From contig JAAYKT010000228.1 of assembly GCA_012522255.1 (NCBI GenBank), positions 1 to 5,973 of the forward strand: a stretch of DNA of 5,973 nucleotides, written 5' to 3'. The position numbers were made by a program, and so were the translations under genes. This document shows, one piece after another, positions 1-5,772 of the stretch. The stretch's first letter is position 1; every line of letters begins with the position of its first letter. The notes below the pieces were generated by a model. That model was given only the letters and a program-made list of their open reading frames with translations. It was not told the origin of the DNA and ran no database searches. The DNA comes from Clostridiales bacterium (GTDB lineage: Bacteria > Bacillota > Clostridia > Lutisporales > Lutisporaceae).

Positions 1-15
1 TAAAGGGGGATATGG

Positions 16-678
16 ATGACGAACATTTATACAATAAACTCACTGACTTTTTCCTATCCCAAATCTGAAACCATATTTGAAAATGTTAATATCAGCATAG
101 AAAAAAATCAACATATAGGCCTTATCGGACCCAACGGCTGTGGAAAAACCACTTTAGTAAAGTTGATGATGGGTGTACTAAAGCCGTGCACGGGACAAAT
201 TCACTTAAAAGGGCATAATATATCAGATATGTCTTTAAGTGAAATTGGCAAAAATGTGGGGTTTGTTTTTCAAAATCCGGAAAAACAGTTATTTGCACCA
301 TCGGTTTTGGAGCAGATGCTATTTAACTACAGATTCGATAAAAATATAAATGAGACAGAAACCAACAATAAGATAGATTACTACCTTGATTTGTTTGGTC
401 TTATTGACTATAAAGATAGTTTCCCTTTTAATCTCAGTTTAGGGCAAAAACAAAGGTTGGCTTTGGCTTCAATACTGTCAAGAGATGCGGATTTTTTAAT
501 AATGGATGAGCCAAATACCGGGCTGGATATTTTTCATTTAAAAAATTTAAGTACCTCCCTCCTTTCCTTAAAAAACGAAAACAAAGGGTATCTGATAATA
601 AGCCATGATAAAAGCTTTTTAAGTAAAAATGTAGATAAACTCCTGCGTATTAGGGATAAAGGAGTTGAGTTTGTTTGA
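16..678 (+). CDS. ECF/Cbi-type transporter ATP-binding subunit (EcfA/CbiO-like)
   Basis: This is the cytoplasmic ATPase of an energy-coupling factor importer for a vitamin or metal ion. Visible motifs are Walker A GPNGCGKTT (residues 38-46), a Q-loop FQNPEKQLFAPSV starting near 85 that is typical of the EcfA/CbiO branch, the signature LSLGQ (140-144), Walker B FLIMDEP with catalytic Glu165, a D-loop GLD (169-171) and the H-loop His197. All catalytic residues are present; the third signature residue is Leu instead of the usual Gly. At 220 residues it is shorter than typical EcfA/CbiO proteins (roughly 270-280) and lacks their C-terminal extension. The start at 16 has a strong ribosome site (AAGGGGGA, 3-10) five bases upstream. 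The stop overlaps the next gene, which encodes the T subunit, so the two are translationally coupled. Only one A subunit is present, so it may act as a homodimer. The family call is firm; the substrate is unknown. Confidence 0.93.
   Translation: MTNIYTINSLTFSYPKSETIFENVNISIEKNQHIGLIGPNGCGKTTLVKLMMGVLKPCTGQIHLKGHNISDMSLSEIGKNVGFVFQNPEKQLFAPSVLEQMLFNYRFDKNINETETNNKIDYYLDLFGLIDYKDSFPFNLSLGQKQRLALASILSRDADFLIMDEPNTGLDIFHLKNLSTSLLSLKNENKGYLIISHDKSFLSKNVDKLLRIRDKGVEFV
658..664 (+). promoter_or_regulatory. Ribosome binding site for the TTG-started T-subunit gene
   Basis: AAAGGAG lies inside the end of the preceding ATPase gene, ten bases before TTG at 675. It supports the TTG start, since no ATG is placed nearby in this frame and the TTGA overlap with the upstream stop is typical of coupled genes. 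Confidence 0.7.
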
Positions 679-1403
679 TTGACTTAGACACAAGGACAAA
701 AATAGTAATAGCCGCTCTTATATCCACTGCATCGGTATTTTTAAAAAACATTGCCGGTCTGTCGGCATTGCTGTTGTTGACTTTAATCATTTGTAAATTT
801 TTATCCGTGCCTATATATGAATCTTTAAAAAAACTAAGAAAGTTTTCCTATGTATTCTTTGCCCTGATAATTATTCAAAGTATATTTATCAAAGAAGGAC
901 ACGGCTTATTATTTATAGGGGATATAAAAATATTGACTACACGAGGGCTTGAAGCGGGGATTTCCATTATGTTGAGAATGGCTATAATAATCCTTAGCGC
1001 CATGATAATCGCCTCATCGGGTATATTAAAAATTACCTATGGACTTATAGCAATGAAACTGCCTTATGAAATAGCCTATATGGTACTGCTGGCAATGAAG
1101 TTTCTGCCCTTATTTAAAGAAGAGTTTGAGAATTCACTAATTGCCGTACAATTAGCCGGTGCTGATTTAAAAAAAATACCTATTGGCCAAAAACTTTCTT
1201 TATATTCCTATATACTCACTCCTTCAGTAATGAATTCTTTAAAAAGGGCAAGGTATATATCGGCAGCTATGGAATTGAGAGGCTTTAGGGCTTATCCTAA
1301 AAGGACAGCTTATTCTAAGATTAAGATGAAAAATGCTGATTACGGGGCAATTTTTATAACTGCCTCAATAATAGTTTTTATATCTATTATGATAATGCGG
1401 TGA
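675..1403 (+). CDS. ECF transporter transmembrane subunit (EcfT/CbiQ family)
   Basis: This is the membrane scaffold that links the ATPase to a substrate-binding S subunit. The 242-residue protein is strongly hydrophobic, with likely membrane segments near residues 11-45, 55-75, 92-118, 125-147 and 222-241. The family's cytoplasmic coupling region is clear: MKFLPLFKEEFENSL, then VQLAGADL (158-165), and later MELRGF (199-204) followed by PKRT. The second coupling motif keeps its arginine (R202, L-R-G). The first, normally A-R-G or similar, reads L-A-G at 160-162 and has lost the arginine. The gene starts at TTG 675 and overlaps the ATPase stop by four bases (TTGA). No S subunit is visible; TAA at positions 1-3 could be the stop of an upstream gene, which would be the place to look. 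CbiQ (cobalt/nickel) cannot be separated from general EcfT here. Confidence 0.9.
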   Translation: MIDLDTRTKIVIAALISTASVFLKNIAGLSALLLLTLIICKFLSVPIYESLKKLRKFSYVFFALIIIQSIFIKEGHGLLFIGDIKILTTRGLEAGISIMLRMAIIILSAMIIASSGILKITYGLIAMKLPYEIAYMVLLAMKFLPLFKEEFENSLIAVQLAGADLKKIPIGQKLSLYSYILTPSVMNSLKRARYISAAMELRGFRAYPKRTAYSKIKMKNADYGAIFITASIIVFISIMIMR

Positions 1404-1415
1404 ACGGTGGTCAAA

Positions 1416-1470
1416 CAGTAGTTTAACAATAGTTAAGCAATAGTTAAGCTGTTGTTGAGCAATAACAGAA
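1416..1470 (+). repeat. Five-unit 11-bp imperfect tandem repeat in the gap before the MobB-like gene
   Basis: Reading in steps of 11 gives CAGTAGTTTAA (1416), CAATAGTTAAG (1427), an identical CAATAGTTAAG (1438), CTGTTGTTGAG (1449) and CAATAACAGAA (1460). The middle two units are identical; the outer ones are diverged, the last one strongly. The 11-bp period is close to one DNA helix turn, which would place each unit on the same face. Units four and five also form the hairpin at 1449-1468. It is non-coding. Whether it binds a protein or is a replication-slippage relic cannot be told from sequence. Confidence 0.6.
1449..1468 (+). other. RNA hairpin, 8-bp stem, in the leader of the MobB-like gene
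   Basis: CTGTTGTT (1449-1456) pairs with AATAACAG (1461-1468) across a GAGC tetraloop, with one G-U pair (1454/1463). No run of T follows, so it does not look like an intrinsic terminator for the upstream transporter genes. It may be a leader-RNA element or an incidental product of the tandem repeat. Confidence 0.45.
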
Positions 1471-1477
1471 CGATGGC

Positions 1478-1493
1478 AGGAAAGAGTTTTCCT
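1478..1493 (+). other. Second leader hairpin next to the ribosome binding site
   Basis: AGGAAA (1478-1483) pairs with TTTCCT (1488-1493) across a GAGT loop. The CTCC at 1492-1495 could instead pair with GGAG of the ribosome site at 1512-1515, so the two structures are mutually exclusive in part. The stems are short; a regulatory role is only a suggestion. Confidence 0.3.
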
Positions 1494-1507
1494 CCACATG
1501 AAAATTT

Positions 1508-1515
1508 AAAAGGAG
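1508..1515 (+). promoter_or_regulatory. Ribosome binding site deciding the MobB-like start
   Basis: AAAAGGAG ends one base before an ATG at 1517, which is too close for initiation, and seven bases before the in-frame ATG at 1523, which is ideal. The second ATG is therefore preferred. Confidence 0.7.
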
Positions 1516-1522
1516 CATGAAT

Positions 1523-2017
1523 ATGAAAATATTTTCTGTTTATGGGTTTTCAAAATCCGGAAAGACGACTACAATAGAAAACCTTATAAAAGAATTGGTC
1601 AAAAGAGGGTATTCCGTCGGTTCGGTCAAGGATATTCACTTTGAAAATTTTGCTATAGATACGGAAGGCACAAACACTGATAGGCACAAAAAAGCCGGAG
1701 CTGAATTAGTGAGTGCCAGAGGTCTTTATGAAACGGATATACTTTTTCTAAGCCGATTACCGGTACCGAACCTGCTTAAATTTTATACCCAGGATTATGT
1801 GATTTTTGAGGGCACATCGGACTTTTCCATGCCCCGTATTTTGTGTTCCACCTCTTTGGAGGATATAGAAAGGCGTATTAATAAAGATGTTTTTGCCATA
1901 AGCGGTGTCATAAGTAATGATATTTCATCTTATCATGATCTTCCTGCAATAAATTCATTGACTGATATAAGCGGACTTACGGATTTGGCGGAAAAGAATG
2001 CCATGGAATGGAAGTGA
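1523..2017 (+). CDS. MobB-like P-loop GTP-binding protein
   Basis: The 164-residue product belongs to the MobB family, whose best-known member binds GTP and assists MobA in attaching GMP to molybdopterin. Evidence is an N-terminal Walker A GFSKSGKTT (residues 8-16), the family block DIHFE (37-41) leading into IDTEGTNTDRHKKAGA (45-60), matching the MobB pattern of D-T-x-G-x-D-[ST]-x-R-H-x-x-A-G-A, and the strand VIFEG (93-97) corresponding to the family's V-E-G motif. Its length fits a stand-alone MobB. The C-terminal stretch ISGVISND...LPAINSLTDISGLTDL resembles the tail of some clostridial and archaeal MobB-like proteins rather than E. coli MobB; this is from memory. The longer reading from ATG 1517 adds two residues. 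No mobA or molybdopterin synthesis gene is in the window, so its substrate may not be molybdopterin itself. It overlaps or abuts the kinase gene that follows. Confidence 0.85.
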   Translation: MKIFSVYGFSKSGKTTTIENLIKELVKRGYSVGSVKDIHFENFAIDTEGTNTDRHKKAGAELVSARGLYETDILFLSRLPVPNLLKFYTQDYVIFEGTSDFSMPRILCSTSLEDIERRINKDVFAISGVISNDISSYHDLPAINSLTDISGLTDLAEKNAMEWK

Positions 2018-2681
2018 GTTTTTGGATGTCAAGATTTTAGAAAAATTCTATAGTAAACGCAATAAAGTATATAAAGTACAGGTTGAAAGCATACCGGAAA
2101 AAGAAATTGCCATAATGGGCGATGATGAAGCTTTTTCTAAAGTAAAATCTGATGCCTTTATAATGAAAACATATGACAATCCGAACATTTTAGAAAAGGA
2201 ATATAAAAACATCAAAAGGTTGGACGAATTATCCATGCCTGTTCCAAAAGTATTAATGAAAACCGAAAACAGTTTGTTTTTAACTTATATCAAAGGGGAA
2301 TTAATCGGTGACCTGGCGGAGAAGGAAGATACGGGAAACTGGATTGATGAACTGGCGCTTTGGATGGCAAGGCTGCATAATATCAAAAGTGAAAAAGACA
2401 GCCTACTAAAAATGGATGTAAATCTTAGAAACTTTATATACTCAGAGGGAATAATTTACGGTTTGGATTTTGAGGAGACGAGTTATGGGGACCCACGTTT
2501 TGATTTGGCCAACATCTGCTTTTTCATATTAACCAACAGACCCTCTTTTACAAGAAAAAAGCATTTGATTATGAGACGGTTTTTAAAAAGCTATGAGGAA
2601 CATTCAAAAACTTGTTTAAAAGACATGGCCTCTTATCTACGTTGGAGCAAAGAGGAATCAAAAAGAAGAAGAAATGTTTAA
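1998..2681 (+). CDS. Small APH/RIO-like kinase (phosphotransferase family)
   Basis: This is a kinase-fold protein of 227 residues of unknown substrate. Visible elements are a likely ATP-binding Lys57 in FIMKTY, a helix-C glutamate candidate (E66 or E68), a hinge region LFLTYIKGELIGDL (93-106), the W-M-A-R-L-H motif (122-127) common in this superfamily, a catalytic loop MDVNLRNF with Asp140 and Asn145, the metal-binding LDFEE (Asp157) and GDPRFDLANI (164-173) with Asp169. The usual H-G-D before the catalytic Asp is K-M-D here, but the catalytic Asp, Asn and DFG-type Asp are kept, so activity is plausible. The C-terminus is very basic (SKRRRNV). The start is uncertain: ATG 1998 overlaps the MobB-like gene by 20 bases with a weak site, while TTG 2022 follows GGAAGTGAG (2010-2018) and would remove eight residues. 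Nothing identifies the substrate; antibiotic resistance is not indicated by context. Confidence 0.8.
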   Translation: MPWNGSEFLDVKILEKFYSKRNKVYKVQVESIPEKEIAIMGDDEAFSKVKSDAFIMKTYDNPNILEKEYKNIKRLDELSMPVPKVLMKTENSLFLTYIKGELIGDLAEKEDTGNWIDELALWMARLHNIKSEKDSLLKMDVNLRNFIYSEGIIYGLDFEETSYGDPRFDLANICFFILTNRPSFTRKKHLIMRRFLKSYEEHSKTCLKDMASYLRWSKEESKRRRNV

Positions 2682-2723
2682 ACAATCGGGATGTTTGGCT
2701 GAACGAATAAGATTTTGGAATAT

Positions 2724-2730
2724 AAGGATG
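2724..2730 (+). promoter_or_regulatory. Ribosome binding site deciding the binding-protein start
   Basis: AAGGATG lies eight bases before ATG 2739. It favours this start over the in-frame TTG at 2715, which has no ribosome site and would put charged residues ahead of the signal peptide. Confidence 0.65.
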
Positions 2731-2738
2731 TGATTATA

Positions 2739-3791
2739 ATGAGATTGCTTTTTTATAAGAAGCCCATTGCAATTGTATTGTCTATTGTAATGTTGCTATC
2801 CATAACTTCATGTGGTTCAACAAAAAAAACAAACAGTGCCGATATAGAAAACGCTGATCTAAAGAACACTTTTACAATAACAGACCAAGCCGGCAGAACT
2901 GTTGAAATAAAGAATAATACCCAAAGCATAGCGGTGGTTTTCGGTTTGGCTACAAACTTTATCCTTGCCCTGGGAAAAGGTGAAAATTTTGTTGCCATTA
3001 GTTCTTCCAACGATATGTTTAATCGTATCTGCCCGCCCTTGGCTAACGTGAATACCATCGGTAAAGGCAGAGTAGATATGGAAGCCATGGCCAAGCTGAA
3101 CCCGGATGTATTCATACATAGAGCCACCGATGTGGACACTCTAAAATCCGTGTCCGCATTAGGAATTCCTTCCATAGGCATAGCACCGGAAAGTACCGAA
3201 GAAATATTGCAGACGGTCCTCCTATTGGGTAAAGTATTAGGTGTGGAAGAAAGAGCAAATATTTTAATGGACTACTACAACGAAAGAGTTGAATTTGCCA
3301 AAAATATTACTTCAAATATCCCGGTTGATAAAAGATATACTGCTATTGTAATGGGAAGTGAAATAGGCAAGGTTGCTTCCGGAAACATGCTTCAATCTTA
3401 TCTGATTGAGACAGCCGGAGGCATCAATATGGCAAAGGATATTGAAAGCAAGGAAATCTGGCCTGTTGTGGGAGCAGAAAAAATCTTTCAATGGAATCCT
3501 GATTTTATATTTTTGACTAACAGCATAGCTTCCAAATATAACTTAGATGACTTAATGACCGACCCCGCCTGGTCGGAACTCAATGCGGTCAAAAACAAAA
3601 GAGTACTGCTTGTGCCCAGTGACAGGGACTCGTGGGAATTCCCCGGACTGGCTACAGTATTGGGTTTTTTATGGATGTTAAACCAAATGTATCCCGCACT
3701 ATATAGTGAAGAAGAATTCTTACTGGAAGTTGACGAGTTTTATGACACAGCTTATGGGATAACATTTACAAAAGACTATTTAGGTTATTAA
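2739..3791 (+). CDS. Lipoprotein solute-binding protein of a FecBCD/BtuFCD/MolABC-type importer
   Basis: This is the extracellular, membrane-anchored receptor of the importer encoded just downstream. From ATG 2739 the product has 350 residues. It begins with a short basic region (R2, K7, K8), a hydrophobic core (9-22) and a lipobox-like I-T-S-C with the acylated Cys25, followed by a polar linker. The mature part has the Peripla_BP_2 (TroA/BtuF-like) layout: FTITDQAGRTVEI, a first lobe with LNPDVFIHR, a long connecting helix around EEILQTVLLLGKVLGVEERA, then the second lobe ending with WNPDFIFLTN and KNKRVLLVPSD. The motif S-W-E-F-P-G-L (298-304) before a W-M-L-N-Q-M-Y-P helix recalls the W-D-x-P-x-P segment of haem- and molybdate-type binding proteins. 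Ligand choices are therefore haem/siderophore/corrinoid or molybdate/tungstate, and the neighbouring MobB-like gene slightly favours the latter. A start at TTG 2715 would add eight residues. Confidence 0.92.
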   Translation: MRLLFYKKPIAIVLSIVMLLSITSCGSTKKTNSADIENADLKNTFTITDQAGRTVEIKNNTQSIAVVFGLATNFILALGKGENFVAISSSNDMFNRICPPLANVNTIGKGRVDMEAMAKLNPDVFIHRATDVDTLKSVSALGIPSIGIAPESTEEILQTVLLLGKVLGVEERANILMDYYNERVEFAKNITSNIPVDKRYTAIVMGSEIGKVASGNMLQSYLIETAGGINMAKDIESKEIWPVVGAEKIFQWNPDFIFLTNSIASKYNLDDLMTDPAWSELNAVKNKRVLLVPSDRDSWEFPGLATVLGFLWMLNQMYPALYSEEEFLLEVDEFYDTAYGITFTKDYLGY

Positions 3792-3942
3792 AATTTACTT
3801 TCATTGATAATATTGTTTTATAAACTTTAATATTTGTTACAATTACATGTTGATTATTTAACTATATCTATTTCAGATAATTATTTTATAGAGATTGCAT
3901 TGTGGAAGGGCTTAGGGTATTTAAAATATATGTGAGGTTTTT
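3792..3942 (+). promoter_or_regulatory. AT-rich gap with a candidate promoter and weak Fur-like box
   Basis: TTGATA (3804-3809) and TTTAAT (3826-3831) are separated by 16 bases and resemble a sigma-A promoter, each matching five of six consensus positions. Farther down, GATAAT-T-ATTTTA (3876-3888) matches 10 of 12 half-site positions of the GATAAT-N-ATTATC Fur-type dyad. In DNA this AT-rich such matches arise by chance, so both are tentative. No clear terminator is visible after the binding-protein gene, so transcription from upstream probably also enters the permease. GTGAGG (3932-3937) is the ribosome site for ATG 3943. Confidence 0.3.
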
Positions 3943-4236
3943 ATGGAAATTATAAAAAAACATAAAACAAGGCATAACTTCATCATTCTGCTATTTCTAT
4001 TTCTGTTATTGGCAACAATGATACTTAGTCTTTATACAGGCAAATACGCTGTATCAATCAAGGAAATTTCACAGATATTATTTTATAGAATAATAAACAA
4101 GACCGGCTTCTGGGATCCAATGACTGAAAATGTGATATTGGGTTTACGTTTGCCCCGAATCTTGGCAACGGTTTTGGTAGGCTCCTCCCTTTCCATATCC
4201 GGGGCTGCCTACCAGGGCATATTTAAAACCCTTTAA
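3943..4236 (+). CDS. N-terminal fragment of the FecCD permease as read in frame
   Basis: As written, translation gives 97 residues: a basic N-terminus, a first membrane segment (about 12-32), a segment KYAVSIKEISQILF typical of the first periplasmic region of these permeases, and the conserved RLPRILATVLVGSS...SGAAYQGIFK. It ends with two non-homologous residues (T-L) and a stop. Alone it lacks most of the usual ten or so membrane helices and cannot form the channel. The start is well supported by GTGAGG five bases upstream of ATG. Confidence 0.6.
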   Translation: MEIIKKHKTRHNFIILLFLFLLLATMILSLYTGKYAVSIKEISQILFYRIINKTGFWDPMTENVILGLRLPRILATVLVGSSLSISGAAYQGIFKTL

Positions 4237-4250
4237 TTTCTCCCGACTTC

Positions 4251-4970
4251 TTGGGTGTATCTGCCGGGGCTTGCATAGGTGCTGCATTGGCAATAATCAT
4301 GTCCTTATCTTCCGTATACATTCAACTTTTTGCATTTTTAGGCGGCCTTTTAGCTGTTATGCTTACCTTAACCATACCTAAACTTATAAGAAACGATTCA
4401 AATATTATGTTGGTTTTATCAGGTATTGTGGTCAGCGGAGCCGCATCTTCAATTATGGGTTTAATCAAATATACGGCAGACCCGGAAAAAGAGCTGGCTA
4501 CCATCATATACTGGCAGATGGGCAGTTTTTCATATATAACCTTAGGCACCATATACAGCGTTATACTTCCGATAGTCATTTCAACCTGTGTCTTGTTTTT
4601 TATATCATGGTGGATAGACATAGTTTCATTAGGGGAAAAAGAAGCAAAATCCTTGGGGGTAAACGTGGCAAGGATCAGATATATAGCAATTATATGCGCA
4701 ACGTTGTTAACCGCCAGCTCCATTTGCATTGCCGGCACCATCGGTTGGATCGGCCTCATAATCCCCCACTTTGCCAGGATGATTATGGGTCCGGACAATA
4801 CAAAACTTATGCCTGCATCCTTTCTTATAGGTGCGACTTTCCTGCTTTTGGTAGATACAATAAACAGGACTTTGGGGGTGGCAGAAATGCCTATAAGCAT
4901 TCTTACGGGACTAATAGGAGCACCTTTTTACGGTTGGCTGCTCTATAGACAAAGGATGAGATTACAATGA
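4251..4970 (+). CDS. C-terminal fragment of the FecCD permease
   Basis: The open frame extends upstream to 4227, with homology beginning at the Asn codon there; TTG 4251 is only the first permitted start codon and has no ribosome site, so independent translation is unlikely. From TTG it encodes 239 residues with about seven hydrophobic segments. Family features are GVSAGACIGAALAI, the ATPase-contact loop around GEKEAKSLGVNVARIR, TLLTASSICIAGTIGWIGL followed by IIPHFARM, and the C-terminal EMPISILTGLIGAPFYGWLL. Its TGA overlaps the ATG of the ATPase gene (ATGA). Confidence 0.6.
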   Translation: MGVSAGACIGAALAIIMSLSSVYIQLFAFLGGLLAVMLTLTIPKLIRNDSNIMLVLSGIVVSGAASSIMGLIKYTADPEKELATIIYWQMGSFSYITLGTIYSVILPIVISTCVLFFISWWIDIVSLGEKEAKSLGVNVARIRYIAIICATLLTASSICIAGTIGWIGLIIPHFARMIMGPDNTKLMPASFLIGATFLLLVDTINRTLGVAEMPISILTGLIGAPFYGWLLYRQRMRLQ

Positions 4971-5746
4971 TATATGATATAAAAAATATATCCTTTCGCT
5001 ACTATCCCAATCAAAAAACGATTTTAAAAGACGTCAGCTTTACTATAGAAAAGGGACAAATTCTAAGCATTTTGGGCCCCAATGGAGCGGGGAAAAGCAC
5101 GTTACTTAATTGTATGAAAAATCTCATAACCCCGTTTATTGGAGAAATCCTTCTATGCGGCAAGAATATTAAAAAAATGAGCATGAAGGAAATTGCCGGA
5201 TTGGTGGGTTATGTGCCCCAGAACCACAATCCCTCCTTTGGTTTCAAAGTTTTTGATTTTGTCCTCATGGGGAGAGCCCCTGTAATCAAGGCATACAACA
5301 GACCGGGTTTAAAGGATATGGAGGCTGCATGGAGTGCATTGGAATCACTAAATATTACATATTTGTCCGACAAGCCTTACACGGAAATAAGCGGCGGTGA
5401 AATGCAGCAAGCCCTGATAGCCCGTTCCATAGTATGCAAACCAAAAGTTCTGCTTTTTGACGAACCCACAGCTCATTTGGACTATGGCAACCAGATAAAT
5501 GTTTTAAGATTGATTAAAAAGCTTTCAAAGGACGGCTACTCTATCGTCATAACCACCCATAATCCGGATCATGCAATGCTTTTAGGCGGGAGTGCAGCTG
5601 TTTTAGATAAGGATGGCCATATGAGAACCGGAAGCACGAGTGCTATACTTAAAGAAAATTTACTGAATGAGGTATATAATACGGATCTGAAAATAATTGA
5701 TATTCCGGAGTTATCACGTTCAGCCTGCATTCCGGCAAAACTTTAA
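4967..5746 (+). CDS. FecE/BtuD-type ATP-binding subunit of the importer
   Basis: This cytoplasmic ATPase powers the FecCD-type permease. The 259-residue protein has every functional motif: Walker A GPNGAGKST (residues 37-45), Q-loop Gln85 in YVPQNH, signature ISGGE (141-145) followed by MQQALIARS, Walker B VLLFDEP with Glu166, D-loop AHLD (169-172) and H-loop His198 in TTHNPD. The region F-D-F-V-L-M-G-R (96-103) is characteristic of the FecE/BtuD/FhuC branch. The length is normal. ATG 4967 overlaps the permease stop by four bases and has AAAGGATGAG (4951-4960) six bases upstream, so expression should be coupled to translation of the permease; the frameshift in that gene could lower its yield. 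A terminator follows directly. The substrate must be that of the binding protein encoded at 2739-3791. Confidence 0.95.
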   Translation: MIYDIKNISFRYYPNQKTILKDVSFTIEKGQILSILGPNGAGKSTLLNCMKNLITPFIGEILLCGKNIKKMSMKEIAGLVGYVPQNHNPSFGFKVFDFVLMGRAPVIKAYNRPGLKDMEAAWSALESLNITYLSDKPYTEISGGEMQQALIARSIVCKPKVLLFDEPTAHLDYGNQINVLRLIKKLSKDGYSIVITTHNPDHAMLLGGSAAVLDKDGHMRTGSTSAILKENLLNEVYNTDLKIIDIPELSRSACIPAKL

Positions 5747-5772
5747 AGGTGCCGCTGTCACCTTAATTTTTT
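5746..5772 (+). terminator. Rho-independent terminator closing the importer operon
   Basis: AAGGTG (5746-5751) pairs with CACCTT (5759-5764) across a seven-base loop, followed after AA by six T (5767-5772). The stem begins at the last base of the ATPase stop codon. The stem is short but GC-containing and the T-run is well placed, so this is the likely end of the transcript. Confidence 0.65.

Larger units (their letters stand above)
3943..4970 (+). pseudogene. FecCD-family permease gene broken by a one-base frameshift
   Basis: This locus encodes the membrane channel of the importer, a FecCD/BtuC-type permease. The frame opened at ATG 3943 runs through the family block GLRLPRILATVLVG...SGAAYQGIFK and then stops at TAA 4234. 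The continuation of the same block, NPLISPDFLGVSAGACIGAALAI, is read from 4227 in the -1 frame and goes on to TGA 4968-4970. Inserting one A in the AAAA run at 4225-4228 gives IFKNPLISPDFLGVSAGA, the expected family sequence with no residue lost. The repaired gene is exactly 343 codons, giving 342 residues, normal for the family. Everything else looks intact, including the cytoplasmic coupling loop GEKEAKSLGVN and the conserved GWIGLIIPHFARM. The lesion is therefore a recent deletion or a sequence error. The 4-base overlap with the ATPase gene is preserved. Confidence 0.85.

Noticed and set aside
1449..1468. Intrinsic terminator for the ECF genes
   Set aside because: The hairpin is not followed by a T-run.
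2753..3181. Open frames on the - strand across the binding-protein gene
   Set aside because: They are antisense to a well-supported gene and show no family motif.
3792..3942. Cobalamin or other riboswitch ahead of the permease
   Set aside because: No conserved B12-box-like core or extended stem structure is visible; the stretch is simply AT-rich.
4222..4236. Programmed -1 ribosomal frameshift producing the full permease
   Set aside because: In the zero frame the codons are TTT AAA ACC; slipping back one base would need pairing with ATT TAA, which is poor, so no standard slippery heptamer exists. A missing A is simpler.
4322..4900. Long open frame on the - strand and a + strand frame at 4607-4948 inside the permease
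   Set aside because: Both overlap sequence that clearly encodes the FecCD permease with conserved motifs; neither has a ribosome site or recognisable protein features.
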